From assembly GCA_018261955.1 (NCBI GenBank), contig JAGTRK010000003.1, positions 310,001 through 374,000 on the forward strand: 64,000 nucleotides of DNA, written 5' to 3'. Positions 38,498-48,839 of the stretch are shown here, in pieces. The stretch comes from Burkholderiaceae bacterium (GTDB taxonomy: Bacteria; Pseudomonadota; Gammaproteobacteria; Burkholderiales; Burkholderiaceae). The notes under the pieces are model-generated. The model was not told the DNA's origin and did no database searches. It was given only the letters and a program-made list of their open reading frames with translations. Position 1 is the stretch's first letter. The number at the start of each line of letters is the position of its first letter. The position numbers and the translations under genes were made by a program.

Positions 38498-39019
38498 TTA
38501 AGCCGCATTGGGCTCAACGATGCGCCGCGCAACCGACTCGACCAAGCCGTTGACCGCGTCTTCGACATAATCGACCACCAAATTAAACGCCGCTTGCTCA
38601 GAATAATAGGGATCAGGCACTTCCGCATCGTCGTAATTTTGAGCATAACGCATCATCAGTTCGATTTTATGACGATGGTGTTCAGGAGCTAAATTTTGCA
38701 ATTGGCGCAGATTTTTCCAATCCATGACCAAAATAATATCAAATTGAGCAAAGTCTTCAACAGTCACTTGACGCGCCACGTGCCCAATCAAACTGTAGCC
38801 ACGAAAAGCAGCGGCATGCTGGCTACGCGAATCGGCTTTTTCACCGACGTGGCAAGCATGGGTTCCCGCTGAGTCCACCACCACTTTATCGGCATGACCT
38901 GATAAAGCAATTTTCTTATTAAAGACGGCTTTAGCGACAGGTGAACGACAAATATTACCCGTACACACAAATAAAATTTTGGTCTTAATCGAGTCAGACT
39001 CAACCATCTCGAAACGCAT
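38498..39019 (-). CDS. Low-molecular-weight protein-tyrosine phosphatase
   Basis: The active-site loop V-C-T-G-N-I-C-R-S-P (C-x5-R) near the N-terminus and the general-acid D-P-Y-Y near residue 140 identify the family; in bacteria these often dephosphorylate polysaccharide-synthesis kinases. The start at 39019 has an excellent ribosome site (AAGGAGGGTGAT) and gives 173 residues. In Burkholderiales this gene usually sits between uvrB and iscR; here iscR is missing and the gene is followed by the end of the DUF192 unit. Confidence 0.93.
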   Translation of the reverse strand: MRFEMVESDSIKTKILFVCTGNICRSPVAKAVFNKKIALSGHADKVVVDSAGTHACHVGEKADSRSQHAAAFRGYSLIGHVARQVTVEDFAQFDIILVMDWKNLRQLQNLAPEHHRHKIELMMRYAQNYDDAEVPDPYYSEQAAFNLVVDYVEDAVNGLVESVARRIVEPNAA

Positions 39020-39206
39020 ATCACCCTCCTTGGGGACTCCATCAAATACTGCAAAACAACGAGGCAAATTCTAACAATTTGTGCGATAAAAATCAAGTAA
39101 AAAAAAATCTACCAAAACATAGAAAGATAAAGAACGGTCTATATTTAAATGTTAAAAAATATAAAGAAAACAGTATTTATGTCAATATCATTTAATACAA
39201 AAAATA

Positions 39207-41240
39207 TTAAATCCCAAACAGTTTTGATTTTAGTTCGTGTATCAAATCGCGGGTTTTCGCTGCTTGCTCAAATTCTAAATTCTTTGCCAAATCAAGCATT
39301 TGCTTCTCAAGTTTAATAATTTCCTTGCCCAATTGAGCCTCGCTTAATTGGCTAAAACGCACGGTCGTACTGTCGGGTTGACTTAAGTGGTCAATTTTTT
39401 TCTTGCCATCGTTGTACACGCCATCAATGATGTCTTTGACGCGCTTGTTTATACCTTTGGGTGTAATGCTGTTTTCTTGGTTAAACGTCAATTGTTTGTT
39501 TCTGCGGCGCTCGGTTTCATCGATGGCGCGACGCATGGAGTCGGTGATTCGGTCAGCATATAAAATAGCAGTGCCGTTGATATTTCGCGCCGAGCGTCCA
39601 ATGGTTTGAATTAAGGAGCGTTCCGAGCGCAAAAAGCCTTCTTTGTCGGCATCCAAAATCGCCACCAAAGACACTTCAGGAATATCCAAACCCTCGCGCA
39701 ATAAGTTAATCCCAACCAACACATCAAACTCGCCCAAGCGCAAGTCACGAATGATTTCGACCCGCTCAACCGTATCGATGTCTGAATGCAGATAACGCAC
39801 GCGCACACCGTTGTCATTGAGGTAATCGGTTAAATCCTCCGCCATGCGTTTGGTCAATGTGGTAATCAGCACGCGCTCGCCCACACCCGCGCGTGCACGA
39901 ATTTCGGTGAGCACGTCATCAATTTGCGTGACCGCTGGGCGCACTTCAATTTGTGGATCAACCAAGCCCGTCGGACGCACCACTTGCTCGGCAATTGCAT
40001 CGGTTTTATTTTTCTCATAATCTGCAGGTGTCGCAGATACAAACACCGTTTGGCGCAGTTTGCCTTCAAACTCTTCAAACTTTAAGGGGCGATTATCCAA
40101 GGCACATGGCAAGCGAAAACCATAGTCAACCAAGTTTTCTTTGCGTGAACGGTCACCCTTGTACATCGCACCGAGTTGCCCGACCATCACGTGTGATTCG
40201 TCTAAAAACATCAGCGCGTCTTTGGGTAAATAATCAATCAAAGTCGGTGGTGGTTCGCCAATTTTAGAGCCCGACAAATGGCGTGAGTAGTTTTCAATCC
40301 CCTTACAAAAACCAATTTGCGCAAGCATTTCCAAATCAAAACGCGTGCGCTCCTCAATGCGTTGGGCTTCGACCAAACGCCCGTTGTCATGAAAAAATTT
40401 CACCCGTTCGCGCAACTCATCTTTAATCGCCTCGACCGCGCGCAACACTGTATCGCGCGGCGTGACATAGTGCGAAGCGGGGTAAATCGTGAAGCGCGGG
40501 ATTTTTTGCACCACTTTTCCTGTCAGTGGGTCAAACAATTGCATGTTTTCCACCTCATCATCAAACATGCTCAAACGCAGTGCAAAATCAGCATTCTCCG
40601 CAGGGAAAATATCAATCGTATCGCCGCGCACGCGAAACGTACCGCGCGCAAAATCGATTTCATTGCGGTTGTATTGCATGACCGCCAACTGTTTGATGAT
40701 GTCGCGTTGCGCGATTTTATCGCCCGCACGCAAGGTGAGTACCATGCGATGGTATTCCTGTGGATTACCAATCCCATAAATACACGAAACCGTGCCAACA
40801 ATCACCACATCTCGCCGCTCAAGCAGACTTTTGGTCGCCGACAGACGCATTTGTTCGATGTGCTCGTTAATTGCGGAGTCTTTTTCAATGAATAAATCAC
40901 GCTGCGGCACATACGCCTCAGGTTGATAATAATCGTAGTACGACACGAAGTATTCGACAGCATTGTTGGGGAAAAACTCGCGAAACTCGCTGTACAACTG
41001 TGCCGCCAAAGTTTTATTCGGCGCAAGCACCAAGGCTGGACGCCCCGTTTGCGCAATCACATTGGCCATTGTGAAGGTTTTACCCGACCCTGTGACTCCG
41101 AGCAAGGTCTGAAAACTCAAACCGTCGTTGACCCCTTCAACCAAAGTGGCGATGGCCGTCGGCTGATCGCCCGCTGGCGCGAACGGCTGATGCAACTCAA
41201 ACGGTGAGTTGGGGTAGGTGATGATGCGATTTGCGCTCAT
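39207..41240 (-). CDS. uvrB: Excinuclease ABC subunit B
   Basis: UvrB is the damage-verifying helicase-like subunit of nucleotide excision repair. Length 677. Walker A G-V-T-G-S-G-K-T lies at 48-55, the beta-hairpin [12 protein letters not shown] near 100, D-E-S-H-V near 345, and the C-terminal UVR motif (L-E-F-E-Q-A-A-K-x-R-D) is complete. Divergent from tyrB across a 222-base AT-rich gap; no LexA box was recognised. Confidence 0.98.
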   Translation of the reverse strand: MSANRIITYPNSPFELHQPFAPAGDQPTAIATLVEGVNDGLSFQTLLGVTGSGKTFTMANVIAQTGRPALVLAPNKTLAAQLYSEFREFFPNNAVEYFVSYYDYYQPEAYVPQRDLFIEKDSAINEHIEQMRLSATKSLLERRDVVIVGTVSCIYGIGNPQEYHRMVLTLRAGDKIAQRDIIKQLAVMQYNRNEIDFARGTFRVRGDTIDIFPAENADFALRLSMFDDEVENMQLFDPLTGKVVQKIPRFTIYPASHYVTPRDTVLRAVEAIKDELRERVKFFHDNGRLVEAQRIEERTRFDLEMLAQIGFCKGIENYSRHLSGSKIGEPPPTLIDYLPKDALMFLDESHVMVGQLGAMYKGDRSRKENLVDYGFRLPCALDNRPLKFEEFEGKLRQTVFVSATPADYEKNKTDAIAEQVVRPTGLVDPQIEVRPAVTQIDDVLTEIRARAGVGERVLITTLTKRMAEDLTDYLNDNGVRVRYLHSDIDTVERVEIIRDLRLGEFDVLVGINLLREGLDIPEVSLVAILDADKEGFLRSERSLIQTIGRSARNINGTAILYADRITDSMRRAIDETERRRNKQLTFNQENSITPKGINKRVKDIIDGVYNDGKKKIDHLSQPDSTTVRFSQLSEAQLGKEIIKLEKQMLDLAKNLEFEQAAKTRDLIHELKSKLFGI

Positions 41241-41462
41241 ATTTATGCTCGTTTTTTTCTATATCAACGAGTGATTATACCACCGCCGCATTTGACATCC
41301 GACCCTCATACCAACACCGCCCAAACCAACCAATTGCTCGTAACACCTTATCTCGGATTAAGAAAATTTTAAATTAAACACCACCCACTTAAGTCTTTTA
41401 TTCAACCTAAAACCTCGGTATAATCTATCGGTTATTTTTGTCCAACTCACTGAAAGCACATT

Positions 41463-42659
41463 ATGTTTGAACACGTTGATGCCTATGCTGGCGACCCAAT
41501 TTTAGGATTGGTAGAAACCTTTAAAAAAGACCCTCGTGACTCCATTAAAGTCAATTTGGGGATTGGGATTTATTATGATGACCAAGGTCGTTTGCCTTTA
41601 TTGCCTTCGGTCGTTAAAGCCGAAACCGCATTGGCACAGCACCTCGAGCCGCGCCCTTACCTGCCGATGGAAGGTTTGGCAGCCTATCGCACCGCGATTC
41701 AAAACCTATTGTTTGGCGAGAACTCTGAGCCGTTGACATCCAAACGCGTCGCCACTGTGCAAACCGTCGGCGCATCGGGCGCGTTGCGCGTGGGCGCGGA
41801 CTTTTTGAAACGCTACTTCCCCGCCAGCGATATGTATGTCTCTGACCCGACTTGGGACAATCACCGCGCGATTTTTGAAGCCGCAGGATTCAATGTTAAA
41901 ACCTATCCATACTACGACGCAGTGACTGGCGGCGTGAAATTCGATGAAATGCTCGCCGCACTCAAAGCCTTGCCAAAAAATTCTGTGGTTTTGCTGCACC
42001 CTTGCTGCCACAACCCAACGGGCGTGGATTTAAGTAAAGAACAATGGCAAGCCCTCATACCTGTCATTAAAGAGCACGAACTCATCGCGTTTTTGGACAT
42101 CGCCTACCAAGGCTTTGGCGATTCGATCGAAGAGGATGCTTATGCGATTCGTTTATTCGCTGCGTCAGGTTTGACTTTCTTTGTCAGTAACTCGTTCTCT
42201 AAAAACCTGTCTTACTATGGCGAGCGCGCAGGCGGTTTGTCAGCGGTGTGTGCCAATGCTGAGGAAGCCGAACGCATCTTGGGTCAACTCAAATTAACCA
42301 TTCGCAAAACCTATTCGAGCCCAGCCTACCACGTGGCAACCGTCACTGCGAACGTCATGAATACGCCTGAATTGCGCGCAATGTGGGAATCCGAAGTGAC
42401 TGAAATGCGTGTGCGTATCAAGACCATGCGTCAAAAATTGTATGACGTTTTGACTGCAAAAGTACCGGGCAAGGATTTTTCATACTTGATTAAACAACGC
42501 GGTATGTTTAGTTACACAGGTCTAAGCCCTGAGCAAGTCGATCGTCTGCGTGAAGAATTTGCGGTGTATTTGGTCAAATCAGGTCGCATGTGCGTCGCCG
42601 GTTTGAACAGCAACAATGTGGACTATGTCGCGGATGCGTTCGCGGCGGTGATGGCTTAA
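41463..42659 (+). CDS. tyrB: Aromatic amino acid aminotransferase (class I)
   Basis: A PLP aminotransferase of 398 residues, of the Asp/aromatic type. The lysine motif is [14 protein letters not shown] (near 258), and the PLP phosphate and ring contacts (N-P-T-G-V-D, D-I-A-Y-Q-G-F) are present. It likely makes tyrosine and phenylalanine from their keto acids, or aspartate. Its place beside uvrB is usual in Burkholderiales. A TATAAT at 41419-41424 may be its -10. The choice between tyrB and aspC rests on context. Confidence 0.88.
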   Translation: MFEHVDAYAGDPILGLVETFKKDPRDSIKVNLGIGIYYDDQGRLPLLPSVVKAETALAQHLEPRPYLPMEGLAAYRTAIQNLLFGENSEPLTSKRVATVQTVGASGALRVGADFLKRYFPASDMYVSDPTWDNHRAIFEAAGFNVKTYPYYDAVTGGVKFDEMLAALKALPKNSVVLLHPCCHNPTGVDLSKEQWQALIPVIKEHELIAFLDIAYQGFGDSIEEDAYAIRLFAASGLTFFVSNSFSKNLSYYGERAGGLSAVCANAEEAERILGQLKLTIRKTYSSPAYHVATVTANVMNTPELRAMWESEVTEMRVRIKTMRQKLYDVLTAKVPGKDFSYLIKQRGMFSYTGLSPEQVDRLREEFAVYLVKSGRMCVAGLNSNNVDYVADAFAAVMA

Positions 42660-42694
42660 TATTGCGCTCAAATTAACGTTTGACAGTTGTATCG

Positions 42695-42740
42695 AAGGTT
42701 GATGTGTTTGGACGGTTGTCCTATACCATCAACCTTTTTT
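42695..42740 (+). terminator. Terminator after tyrB
   Basis: AAGGTTGATG (42695-42704) pairs with CATCAACCTT (42727-42736) and a short inner GGAC/GTCC stem, followed by T residues to 42740. Confidence 0.85.
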
Positions 42741-42765
42741 ATTGATAAAATTTTCGATAAACAAC

Positions 42766-43812
42766 TCAATGGTCATGTAAATGATGCATATCAGGAAAAT
42801 GCGCATGGGTATGGCGCAATACGCTGTGTACATGACGATGTGTGTGTTTCACCCCCACATCGACAGCCATCTCATGTTCATGTTGATGATGCGCATCGTG
42901 CGTGTGTTCGTGCTCATGTGTCATCACGCTGTGGTCGTGTGGATGCGCGTGGTGTTCGGTCAAATGCAGCACAATTCCCACTGCCATCAATAGCGTGGCA
43001 ATGCCCAGTTGCCAAGTCAAAGGCTCGCCCATCAACAACGCCAATAGCGTGCCGACAAATGGTGCTATCGAAAAATATGCGCCCGTACGCGCCGCGCCGA
43101 GGTGGCGCAAAGCGACCACAAACAACACCAAACTCAAACCATACGCCAAAAATCCCACCACCATCGCCCATACGATATTTACCACGACAGGCATCTGCGC
43201 ACCGAGTACAAATGCCAAGGTTAGATTGACCACGCCCGCCACCGCGCCTTTACTCATCGCAAGCCAAGTGGCATCGGTGAGCGAAACCTTGCGCGTGAGG
43301 TTGTTGTCCAAGCCCCACGCCAAACACGTCCCCAAGATTGCCAATGAGGGCAATACATGAGCCAGCCCCACTTCATTTGACCAACTCAACACCAACGCAC
43401 CGACTACGATAAACACCATACCTATAAAAATACGGGCATCGAACTGTTCCTTAAACACAAACCAAGCCAAAAGCGCGGTAAACACCGCTTCTGCATTGAG
43501 CAATAGCGAAGCATTCGCGGCAGGCAGGTGGGTCAAGCCCCACATCAACAAGACAGGCGCGAGCACACCGCCGAACAGCACCGCGCCCGTAAACCATTTG
43601 ACCTCATCCACTGGTAATTGAACTTTCGGCGAGCGTTTAACTCGGCGGTATAAAAACAAACCTGTGCCCGAACCTAAATACAGCAAACCCGCCAACAACC
43701 AAGGACTCACACCACCGAGCAAAACCTTTGCCAATGGTGTACCCACGCCAAAAAGTACTGCGGCAGTAAGTGCCGCAGTGATGCCTGATAAATGTAAACT
43801 TTTTAAGATCAC
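42766..43812 (-). CDS. EamA-family transporter with His-rich C-terminal tail
   Basis: About ten membrane helices (two EamA repeats) in 348 residues, followed by a tail of 66 residues that contains 25 histidines plus aspartates and glutamates, in the manner of zinc or nickel transporters. The tail may bind or sense metal; the substrate is unknown. It begins with GTG at 43812, two bases after the trpB stop, so it is probably in one transcript with trpB. Confidence 0.85.
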   Translation of the reverse strand: MILKSLHLSGITAALTAAVLFGVGTPLAKVLLGGVSPWLLAGLLYLGSGTGLFLYRRVKRSPKVQLPVDEVKWFTGAVLFGGVLAPVLLMWGLTHLPAANASLLLNAEAVFTALLAWFVFKEQFDARIFIGMVFIVVGALVLSWSNEVGLAHVLPSLAILGTCLAWGLDNNLTRKVSLTDATWLAMSKGAVAGVVNLTLAFVLGAQMPVVVNIVWAMVVGFLAYGLSLVLFVVALRHLGAARTGAYFSIAPFVGTLLALLMGEPLTWQLGIATLLMAVGIVLHLTEHHAHPHDHSVMTHEHEHTHDAHHQHEHEMAVDVGVKHTHRHVHSVLRHTHAHFPDMHHLHDH

Positions 43813-43814
43813 AA

Positions 43815-45044
43815 CTACAGACCTAATTTCTCAATCACAAAATCAATGTCTTTATCGCCGCGACCCGACAAATTGACCAAAATCGATTGACCTTGTCCAC
43901 TCGCACCCAACTCGCGCGCACGACGAATTGCATAAGCGACCGCGTGCGAACTTTCCAATGCTGGAATAATCCCTTCCTCACGTGAGAGTGTCATGAATGC
44001 GTCCAAAGTTTCTTGATCGGTGGCGGTTTCGTAATGCACACGTCCGAGGTCTTTGAGGTAACAATGCACAGGGCCAACTCCGGGATAGTCTAAGCCCGAG
44101 GCAATCGAGTGAACCGCTGCGGGTGAGCCGTCTTCGTTTTGCAAAAAGTAGCATCTAAACCCTTGCAACTCGCCCACTTTACCAAGGGTAAGGGTTGCCG
44201 CGTGGCGGTTTGTGTCCAATCCCTCGCCCGCAGGTTCAATCCCCACGATGCGCACGCTGGCTTCGTCTAAAAACCCGCTGAATAAACCAATCGCATTAGA
44301 GCCACCACCCACGCAGGCAACCACTTCATTGGGAAAACCGCCTGTGAGTTTTTCAAATTGTTCGCGCGCTTCGCAACCAACGATGGATTGAAAATACGCC
44401 ACCATTTCAGGGAATGGTGAAGGTCCGACCACTGAGCCAATCGCAAATAGGCTGTTCTCAGGGTCTTGCAAATACGCACCAAACGCGCTGTCCACCGCTT
44501 CCTTGAGCGTGCCCGCACCTTCGGACACGGGCACGAGGGTGCAACCCAAAATTTTCATGCGCGAGACATTCGGATGCTCTTTGGCAATATCCACCACGCC
44601 CATGTGAATTTCACATTCGAGCCCCACCAATGCGGCGGCAGTGGCAAGTGCCACACCGTGCTGCCCTGCCCCCGTTTCGGCGATGACTTTTTTCTTGCCC
44701 ATTTTTTTAGCAAGCAAGACTTCACCAATGCAGTGGTTGATTTTATGCGCGCCTGTGTGGTTCAAATCCTCGCGTTTGAGGTAAATTTGCGCACCATTGG
44801 GCGTGAGGTTCGAGAGGTTTTTCGCATGATAAATTGGGCTGGGACGACCAATATAGGTTTCATGCAAACGTTTCATTTCACTGATAAATTCTGCATCATT
44901 GATGATGTTGTAAAACGCGGCTTTGATTTTTTCCATTTCGACCGCCAACACAGGATGTCCCACGGGACCGCCATATTCGCCAAAAAAGCCCGTCTCATTG
45001 GGACGCATCATTTTGGGTAAATCGTTGATACTGACACAGTTCAT
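43815..45044 (-). CDS. trpB: Tryptophan synthase beta chain
   Basis: TrpB joins indole and serine to tryptophan with PLP. The 409 residues include the PLP lysine K101 in [16 protein letters not shown], the phosphate-binding G-G-G-S-N-A-I-G and C-terminal S-G-R-G-D-K-D. No trpA follows, and the next gene is a transporter. Segments such as [12 protein letters not shown] differ from the standard TrpB, so this may be an extra or stand-alone beta chain. A strong ribosome site (AGGAG) precedes it. Confidence 0.9.
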   Translation of the reverse strand: MNCVSINDLPKMMRPNETGFFGEYGGPVGHPVLAVEMEKIKAAFYNIINDAEFISEMKRLHETYIGRPSPIYHAKNLSNLTPNGAQIYLKREDLNHTGAHKINHCIGEVLLAKKMGKKKVIAETGAGQHGVALATAAALVGLECEIHMGVVDIAKEHPNVSRMKILGCTLVPVSEGAGTLKEAVDSAFGAYLQDPENSLFAIGSVVGPSPFPEMVAYFQSIVGCEAREQFEKLTGGFPNEVVACVGGGSNAIGLFSGFLDEASVRIVGIEPAGEGLDTNRHAATLTLGKVGELQGFRCYFLQNEDGSPAAVHSIASGLDYPGVGPVHCYLKDLGRVHYETATDQETLDAFMTLSREEGIIPALESSHAVAYAIRRARELGASGQGQSILVNLSGRGDKDIDFVIEKLGL

Positions 45045-45111
45045 TACGAACTCCTTTTTTTAGTTGAGATTAAAAATGATTCATTTTTTTGGGTATCGCC
45101 CACGCGATTCG

Positions 45112-45315
45112 TTATTCTTTTAATCCACGCAGCACAGTAACGGTTTCACCACCGATACCCCAATTATCGGTTTCCACTTCATCAATCACAACCACTGTCG
45201 TTTTTGGGTTTTTACCCAAAACCTCAACCAATAACTGTGTGACCCCTTGAATCAACTGGGCTTTTTGTTCGGCAGTTGCACCTTCTTTGGTGATTTTAAT
45301 ATTAACGTATGGCAT
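45112..45315 (-). CDS. 4-oxalocrotonate tautomerase family protein
   Basis: A 67-residue tautomerase with the catalytic N-terminal proline exposed after Met removal (M-P-Y-V-N-I-K-I-T-K). The T-E-Q/A-Q-K-A-x-L pattern and W-G-I-G-G-E-T-V fit the family; members isomerise enol/keto acids. AAGGAG lies just before the ATG at 45315. The longer reading runs into the nitrilase gene and is rejected. The physiological substrate is unknown. Confidence 0.93.
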   Translation of the reverse strand: MPYVNIKITKEGATAEQKAQLIQGVTQLLVEVLGKNPKTTVVVIDEVETDNWGIGGETVTVLRGLKE

Positions 45316-45331
45316 ACAAACTCCTTTTGAT

Positions 45332-46168
45332 TTATAAAACCCGATGTTGTAAAGCAGGGATGCTGGTGCGCACCCGCTCAACCCGAGAAGGCTTGATGAC
45401 TGACATGACCACGCCCTCACCTGTCGCTTGAACGGCTTGGACAATGCCCCATGCATCAACAATCATGCTGTGTCCAAAAGTGCGTCGGCCATTTTCGTGC
45501 TCGCCGCCCTGCCCACAGGCAATCACATAACATTGATTCTCGACCGCGCGCGCGCGCATGAGCAATTCCCAATGTGCTTGCCCTGTGGTTTGCGTAAACG
45601 CGGCAACGTTGACCCAAGCGAGCACATCGTGCGCCGCGCGATACAGTTCGGGAAAGCGCACATCATAGCAAATCGATAGACCAATCCGCCCCCAAGGACT
45701 GTCCCAAACCACAGGGGCTTGCGCCAATTCTCCCGCCATGATGGTGGTGGATTCGTCATAGTATTCCAAACCATTTTGAAAACCAAATAAATGAATTTTG
45801 TCATAGCGCGCCACCACCGCGCCATCGGGCGCATACACCAGTGTGGTGTTATAGACTTTATCGGCATCGCTGGTTTTCAACGGCAGCGTGCCACCGATGA
45901 GATACACACCGTGTTGCATGGCTTGTTGTTGCAAAAATAATTGTATCGGCGTGCTCGCATCGGGGTTTGACGCACGGTAGTCCTCGGCAATGGCAACTTT
46001 GTCGGTGTCCTGCTGCCCCATGATGCAAAAGTACTCGGGCAATACCACCAAATTCGCGCCTTGGTTGGCGGCTTTGGCAATGCCGTGCTCGGCGGATTTG
46101 AGATTGTCTGCGACGTTCGTGCCTGATACCATTTGCACACAGGCGACAACAAGGGTTTCGGTTTGCAT
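45332..46168 (-). CDS. Carbon-nitrogen hydrolase (Nit/nitrilase family)
   Basis: A 278-residue nitrilase-superfamily amidase with the Glu-Lys-Cys triad: Glu in L-V-V-L-P-E-Y, Lys in R-Y-D-K-I-H-L-F-G and Cys in L-S-I-C-Y-D-V-R-F-P-E-L-Y-R. This pattern is closest to Nit1-type enzymes, which hydrolyse deaminated glutathione, but other omega-amides are possible. It precedes the tautomerase by 16 bases in the same direction. Confidence 0.9.
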   Translation of the reverse strand: MQTETLVVACVQMVSGTNVADNLKSAEHGIAKAANQGANLVVLPEYFCIMGQQDTDKVAIAEDYRASNPDASTPIQLFLQQQAMQHGVYLIGGTLPLKTSDADKVYNTTLVYAPDGAVVARYDKIHLFGFQNGLEYYDESTTIMAGELAQAPVVWDSPWGRIGLSICYDVRFPELYRAAHDVLAWVNVAAFTQTTGQAHWELLMRARAVENQCYVIACGQGGEHENGRRTFGHSMIVDAWGIVQAVQATGEGVVMSVIKPSRVERVRTSIPALQHRVL

Positions 46169-46211
46169 AAAAAGCCTTTAAAAATAAGGTTAAAAAGCCA
46201 ATAACTTGGGG

Positions 46212-46823
46212 TTATGAGCGTTTGCCACGCGCCATCAGTGCCAAATACATCAAAGCCACATTAATCGAATCATTGAGCGCGTCGTGTCGGGGTAGGTCAG
46301 GAAACTTGAGTTTATTAATGATGGTCGCCATGCGCAAATCGACATAGCCATCGGGGTTGTTTTTCAACTCTTGGTCATAATAAATGCCAGACACTTCAAC
46401 CAAGCGATTGGGCAGTTTAATCCCCATCATCGGTTTGAGAAATTTATTGACCAAGGCAATGTCATATTCAACATAATAACCCACCAAAGGACGACCGCCT
46501 ATGTAATCGAGCAACTGACGCACCGCATCCTGTACTGGAATTCCGCCCGAGACATCCTTCGGGCGCAGTCCATGCACCTTCACATTGGATGCCTGCATGA
46601 TGCCCTCGGGTTTGACCACCACGTAAAATGAATCGCTGGTCAACACCTTGTTGCCGCGAATTTTAACTGCACCGATGGATAAAATCTCGGCTTCTTTGAT
46701 ATTTAAACTCGTGGTTTCACAGTCAAAACTGACGAACTCATCAGGATGCTCATCGAATAGATGCGCATACTGTGGGTCGGATAATTTGCGTTGCGCCCAC
46801 GATTTTTTCAGAGCGTCAAACAT
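46212..46823 (-). CDS. 3'-5' exonuclease of the DnaQ-like (DEDDh) family
   Basis: A 203-residue exonuclease with the four acidic residues and His: D and E in F-D-C-E-T-T-S, D in Y-V-E-Y-D-I-A, and H-D in R-H-D-A-L-N-D. It is not the polymerase III epsilon subunit itself, which is longer and has a clamp-binding tail. It overlaps the upstream cNMP/DUF294 gene by one base, and these two genes are often found as a pair, suggesting nucleotide-turnover or regulatory co-function. Confidence 0.9.
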   Translation of the reverse strand: MFDALKKSWAQRKLSDPQYAHLFDEHPDEFVSFDCETTSLNIKEAEILSIGAVKIRGNKVLTSDSFYVVVKPEGIMQASNVKVHGLRPKDVSGGIPVQDAVRQLLDYIGGRPLVGYYVEYDIALVNKFLKPMMGIKLPNRLVEVSGIYYDQELKNNPDGYVDLRMATIINKLKFPDLPRHDALNDSINVALMYLALMARGKRS

Positions 46824-48634
46824 TAAAAGTTCCCCAGATGAAAGTGTGTGCGAATCACACCTTTAAAGCGTTTGACCACACCGAGTGCTTCTTTGAGCAA
46901 ATCGCGCTCGAGTGTGGTGAGTGAATGCATATCGACTTGATTGTGATTGCCATCAAGCGAGCACACCGCTTGCGCCAATAGACCTGCTTTGAGACGAATA
47001 TCGAGCAAATAGGTCAAGGCTTCGGACAAATCTTTGGACAAGGCTTCATCGAGCACGCCTGCTTGCGACAAGCGCGCAATGCGATCAAAGGTATTGGTCT
47101 CAGACAAATGCGCCTCTAAACTCAAAGCACGCACACCGTGTACCACAGGAAATACGCCCATTTTTTTGATGTCCATGTGACTGGAACTGTCGCGATGCAA
47201 CAATTGCGCAAAAAAGCCTGTATTGTGGTGGTCAAACAATTCAATCGCGCGGGCAAAACGCCCCAATGTGCCAGCATCATCGGTCATCGAACGGCGCAAT
47301 TGCTCTTTCGCTTCGGTCAATAAGGTTTCATCGCCCGCCACGGATTTGGCATCGACAAAAATCGCTAAGTTCATCAACGAATCGCCATCGGGCGCGTAGC
47401 ACCATTGGCGGATGGTTTCTTTAAATTCGCTGATGGATTTGCGCCAAAACGGATTGTTGACCATGATTTTGCCGTCGCACGGTGGATAACCCAAGCGCGT
47501 CAAGGTTTTTGAAAACTCATCCGCTGCGGACGTTGCCACCGCTTCGTCCACGCCTTCGCGCAGAATGAGCGCGTTGTCTTGGTCGGTTTTGAGGATTTGC
47601 TCGCCACGTCCTTCTGAGCCCATGACAATCAAACACGAATTTTCATACAAATCCGCAGGTGCAATCAAACGCCACGCTTTTTCAAACAAACTGGTGTTGA
47701 GCACTTGCATCAACTGCGCCAGTTGCGGCGCACGCACGCCATTGCTGTGCAGAATTTGAATCGACTGCGTCATCTGCTCAGCAATGTCAATCAACTCATC
47801 GACGTTTTGCGCTTTGTCTAAGCGTTGCGCCACCAAATGCGTGTGGTTGGAGAAATACGCCAAGACATCGATTTGCTCCAAAGCCCCAATCGGCTGACCG
47901 TTTTCGGTGACCACCACGCGCTGAATTTTAAACTGCGTCATGCGCAATAAGGCATTAAAAACATAATCCTCAATATCAATCGAAATCAGTTCAAACGGCG
48001 ACCATTTATAAATCGGCTCTTCTGTGGATGCTCCTGCAATCACGATGTCGCGAAACGCTGACTCGGTGAATAAACCGACGCGGTCTTCGTGGCGCACCAA
48101 AATCGATTTGGTTTTGTGCTGCTTCATGGTTTGTGCCGCGAGGATGATGGAATCTGAACCATTGAGCCAGACTGCGTTGTCACGATACGCATCGCGTACT
48201 TTTGCTGTAAACAAACTCTCGAATTGTTGCGAGTCTTTGTTGTGCGCCATATTGGACAATTTGTCTGCCAATGACGCATAAAAATACGCCCCAAAACGCG
48301 GGTTCGATTCCATCAATTCGAGAATCGTCGCTTTGGGGAGTGTATAAACAAGGGCTTCTTCTTGCACGATGAAACGATGCGGGGTATGCCCCTCGACCAA
48401 GGCGCGTGCCTCAAAGGTGTCTTTGGCGTGGTACAAGCCTGCGACTTCACCCTCTGAGTTCATCTCACGCACCAAACCCTTAATCACCACATACAAATAA
48501 TCAACTGGCTGGTTCGCTTCAATAATCACCGCTTCATCTTCAAAAAATGCGATGTCCACTGCACTTTGTAAAGTTGCTCGTTCGTTGCCCGCCAAATACT
48601 CATAGGGCGGAAAATTAAAGTCAAAACGTTCCAT
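46823..48634 (-). CDS. cNMP-binding/CBS-domain/DUF294 nucleotidyltransferase-like protein
   Basis: A 603-residue signalling protein. Parts in order: a cyclic-nucleotide-binding domain (about 15-130), a pair of CBS domains (about 160-275), a DUF294 nucleotidyltransferase-like domain with G-S-E-G-R-G-E-Q and the D-Q-D metal residues (about 335-360), and a helical C-terminal DUF294 domain. The GS...DxD pattern resembles GlnD. The target of any nucleotidyl transfer is unknown. Its ATG lies upstream of the exonuclease gene, which it overlaps. Confidence 0.9.
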   Translation of the reverse strand: MERFDFNFPPYEYLAGNERATLQSAVDIAFFEDEAVIIEANQPVDYLYVVIKGLVREMNSEGEVAGLYHAKDTFEARALVEGHTPHRFIVQEEALVYTLPKATILELMESNPRFGAYFYASLADKLSNMAHNKDSQQFESLFTAKVRDAYRDNAVWLNGSDSIILAAQTMKQHKTKSILVRHEDRVGLFTESAFRDIVIAGASTEEPIYKWSPFELISIDIEDYVFNALLRMTQFKIQRVVVTENGQPIGALEQIDVLAYFSNHTHLVAQRLDKAQNVDELIDIAEQMTQSIQILHSNGVRAPQLAQLMQVLNTSLFEKAWRLIAPADLYENSCLIVMGSEGRGEQILKTDQDNALILREGVDEAVATSAADEFSKTLTRLGYPPCDGKIMVNNPFWRKSISEFKETIRQWCYAPDGDSLMNLAIFVDAKSVAGDETLLTEAKEQLRRSMTDDAGTLGRFARAIELFDHHNTGFFAQLLHRDSSSHMDIKKMGVFPVVHGVRALSLEAHLSETNTFDRIARLSQAGVLDEALSKDLSEALTYLLDIRLKAGLLAQAVCSLDGNHNQVDMHSLTTLERDLLKEALGVVKRFKGVIRTHFHLGNF

Positions 48635-48839
48635 CCACTGCCTCTTTCTTGATTGATGATAGGGTTGTATTGTCGCACAAAGCCCAATAAAAGAGAAATT
48701 GTGTGTTCAATTATCCAGTTTAAATATGACGCCATCCTTGCAAAAAATCTTATCTGAAGTGGATGTCCTGACAATTTAAATTGGCTCGTGTTATTTGGCA
48801 CAAATTTTTGCACAATGGCTCACTATTTTGGAGACCATT

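Noticed and set aside
46823-48634. Calling the cNMP/CBS/DUF294 protein GlnD
   Set aside because: It has the nucleotidyltransferase pattern but no HD or ACT domains, which GlnD requires.
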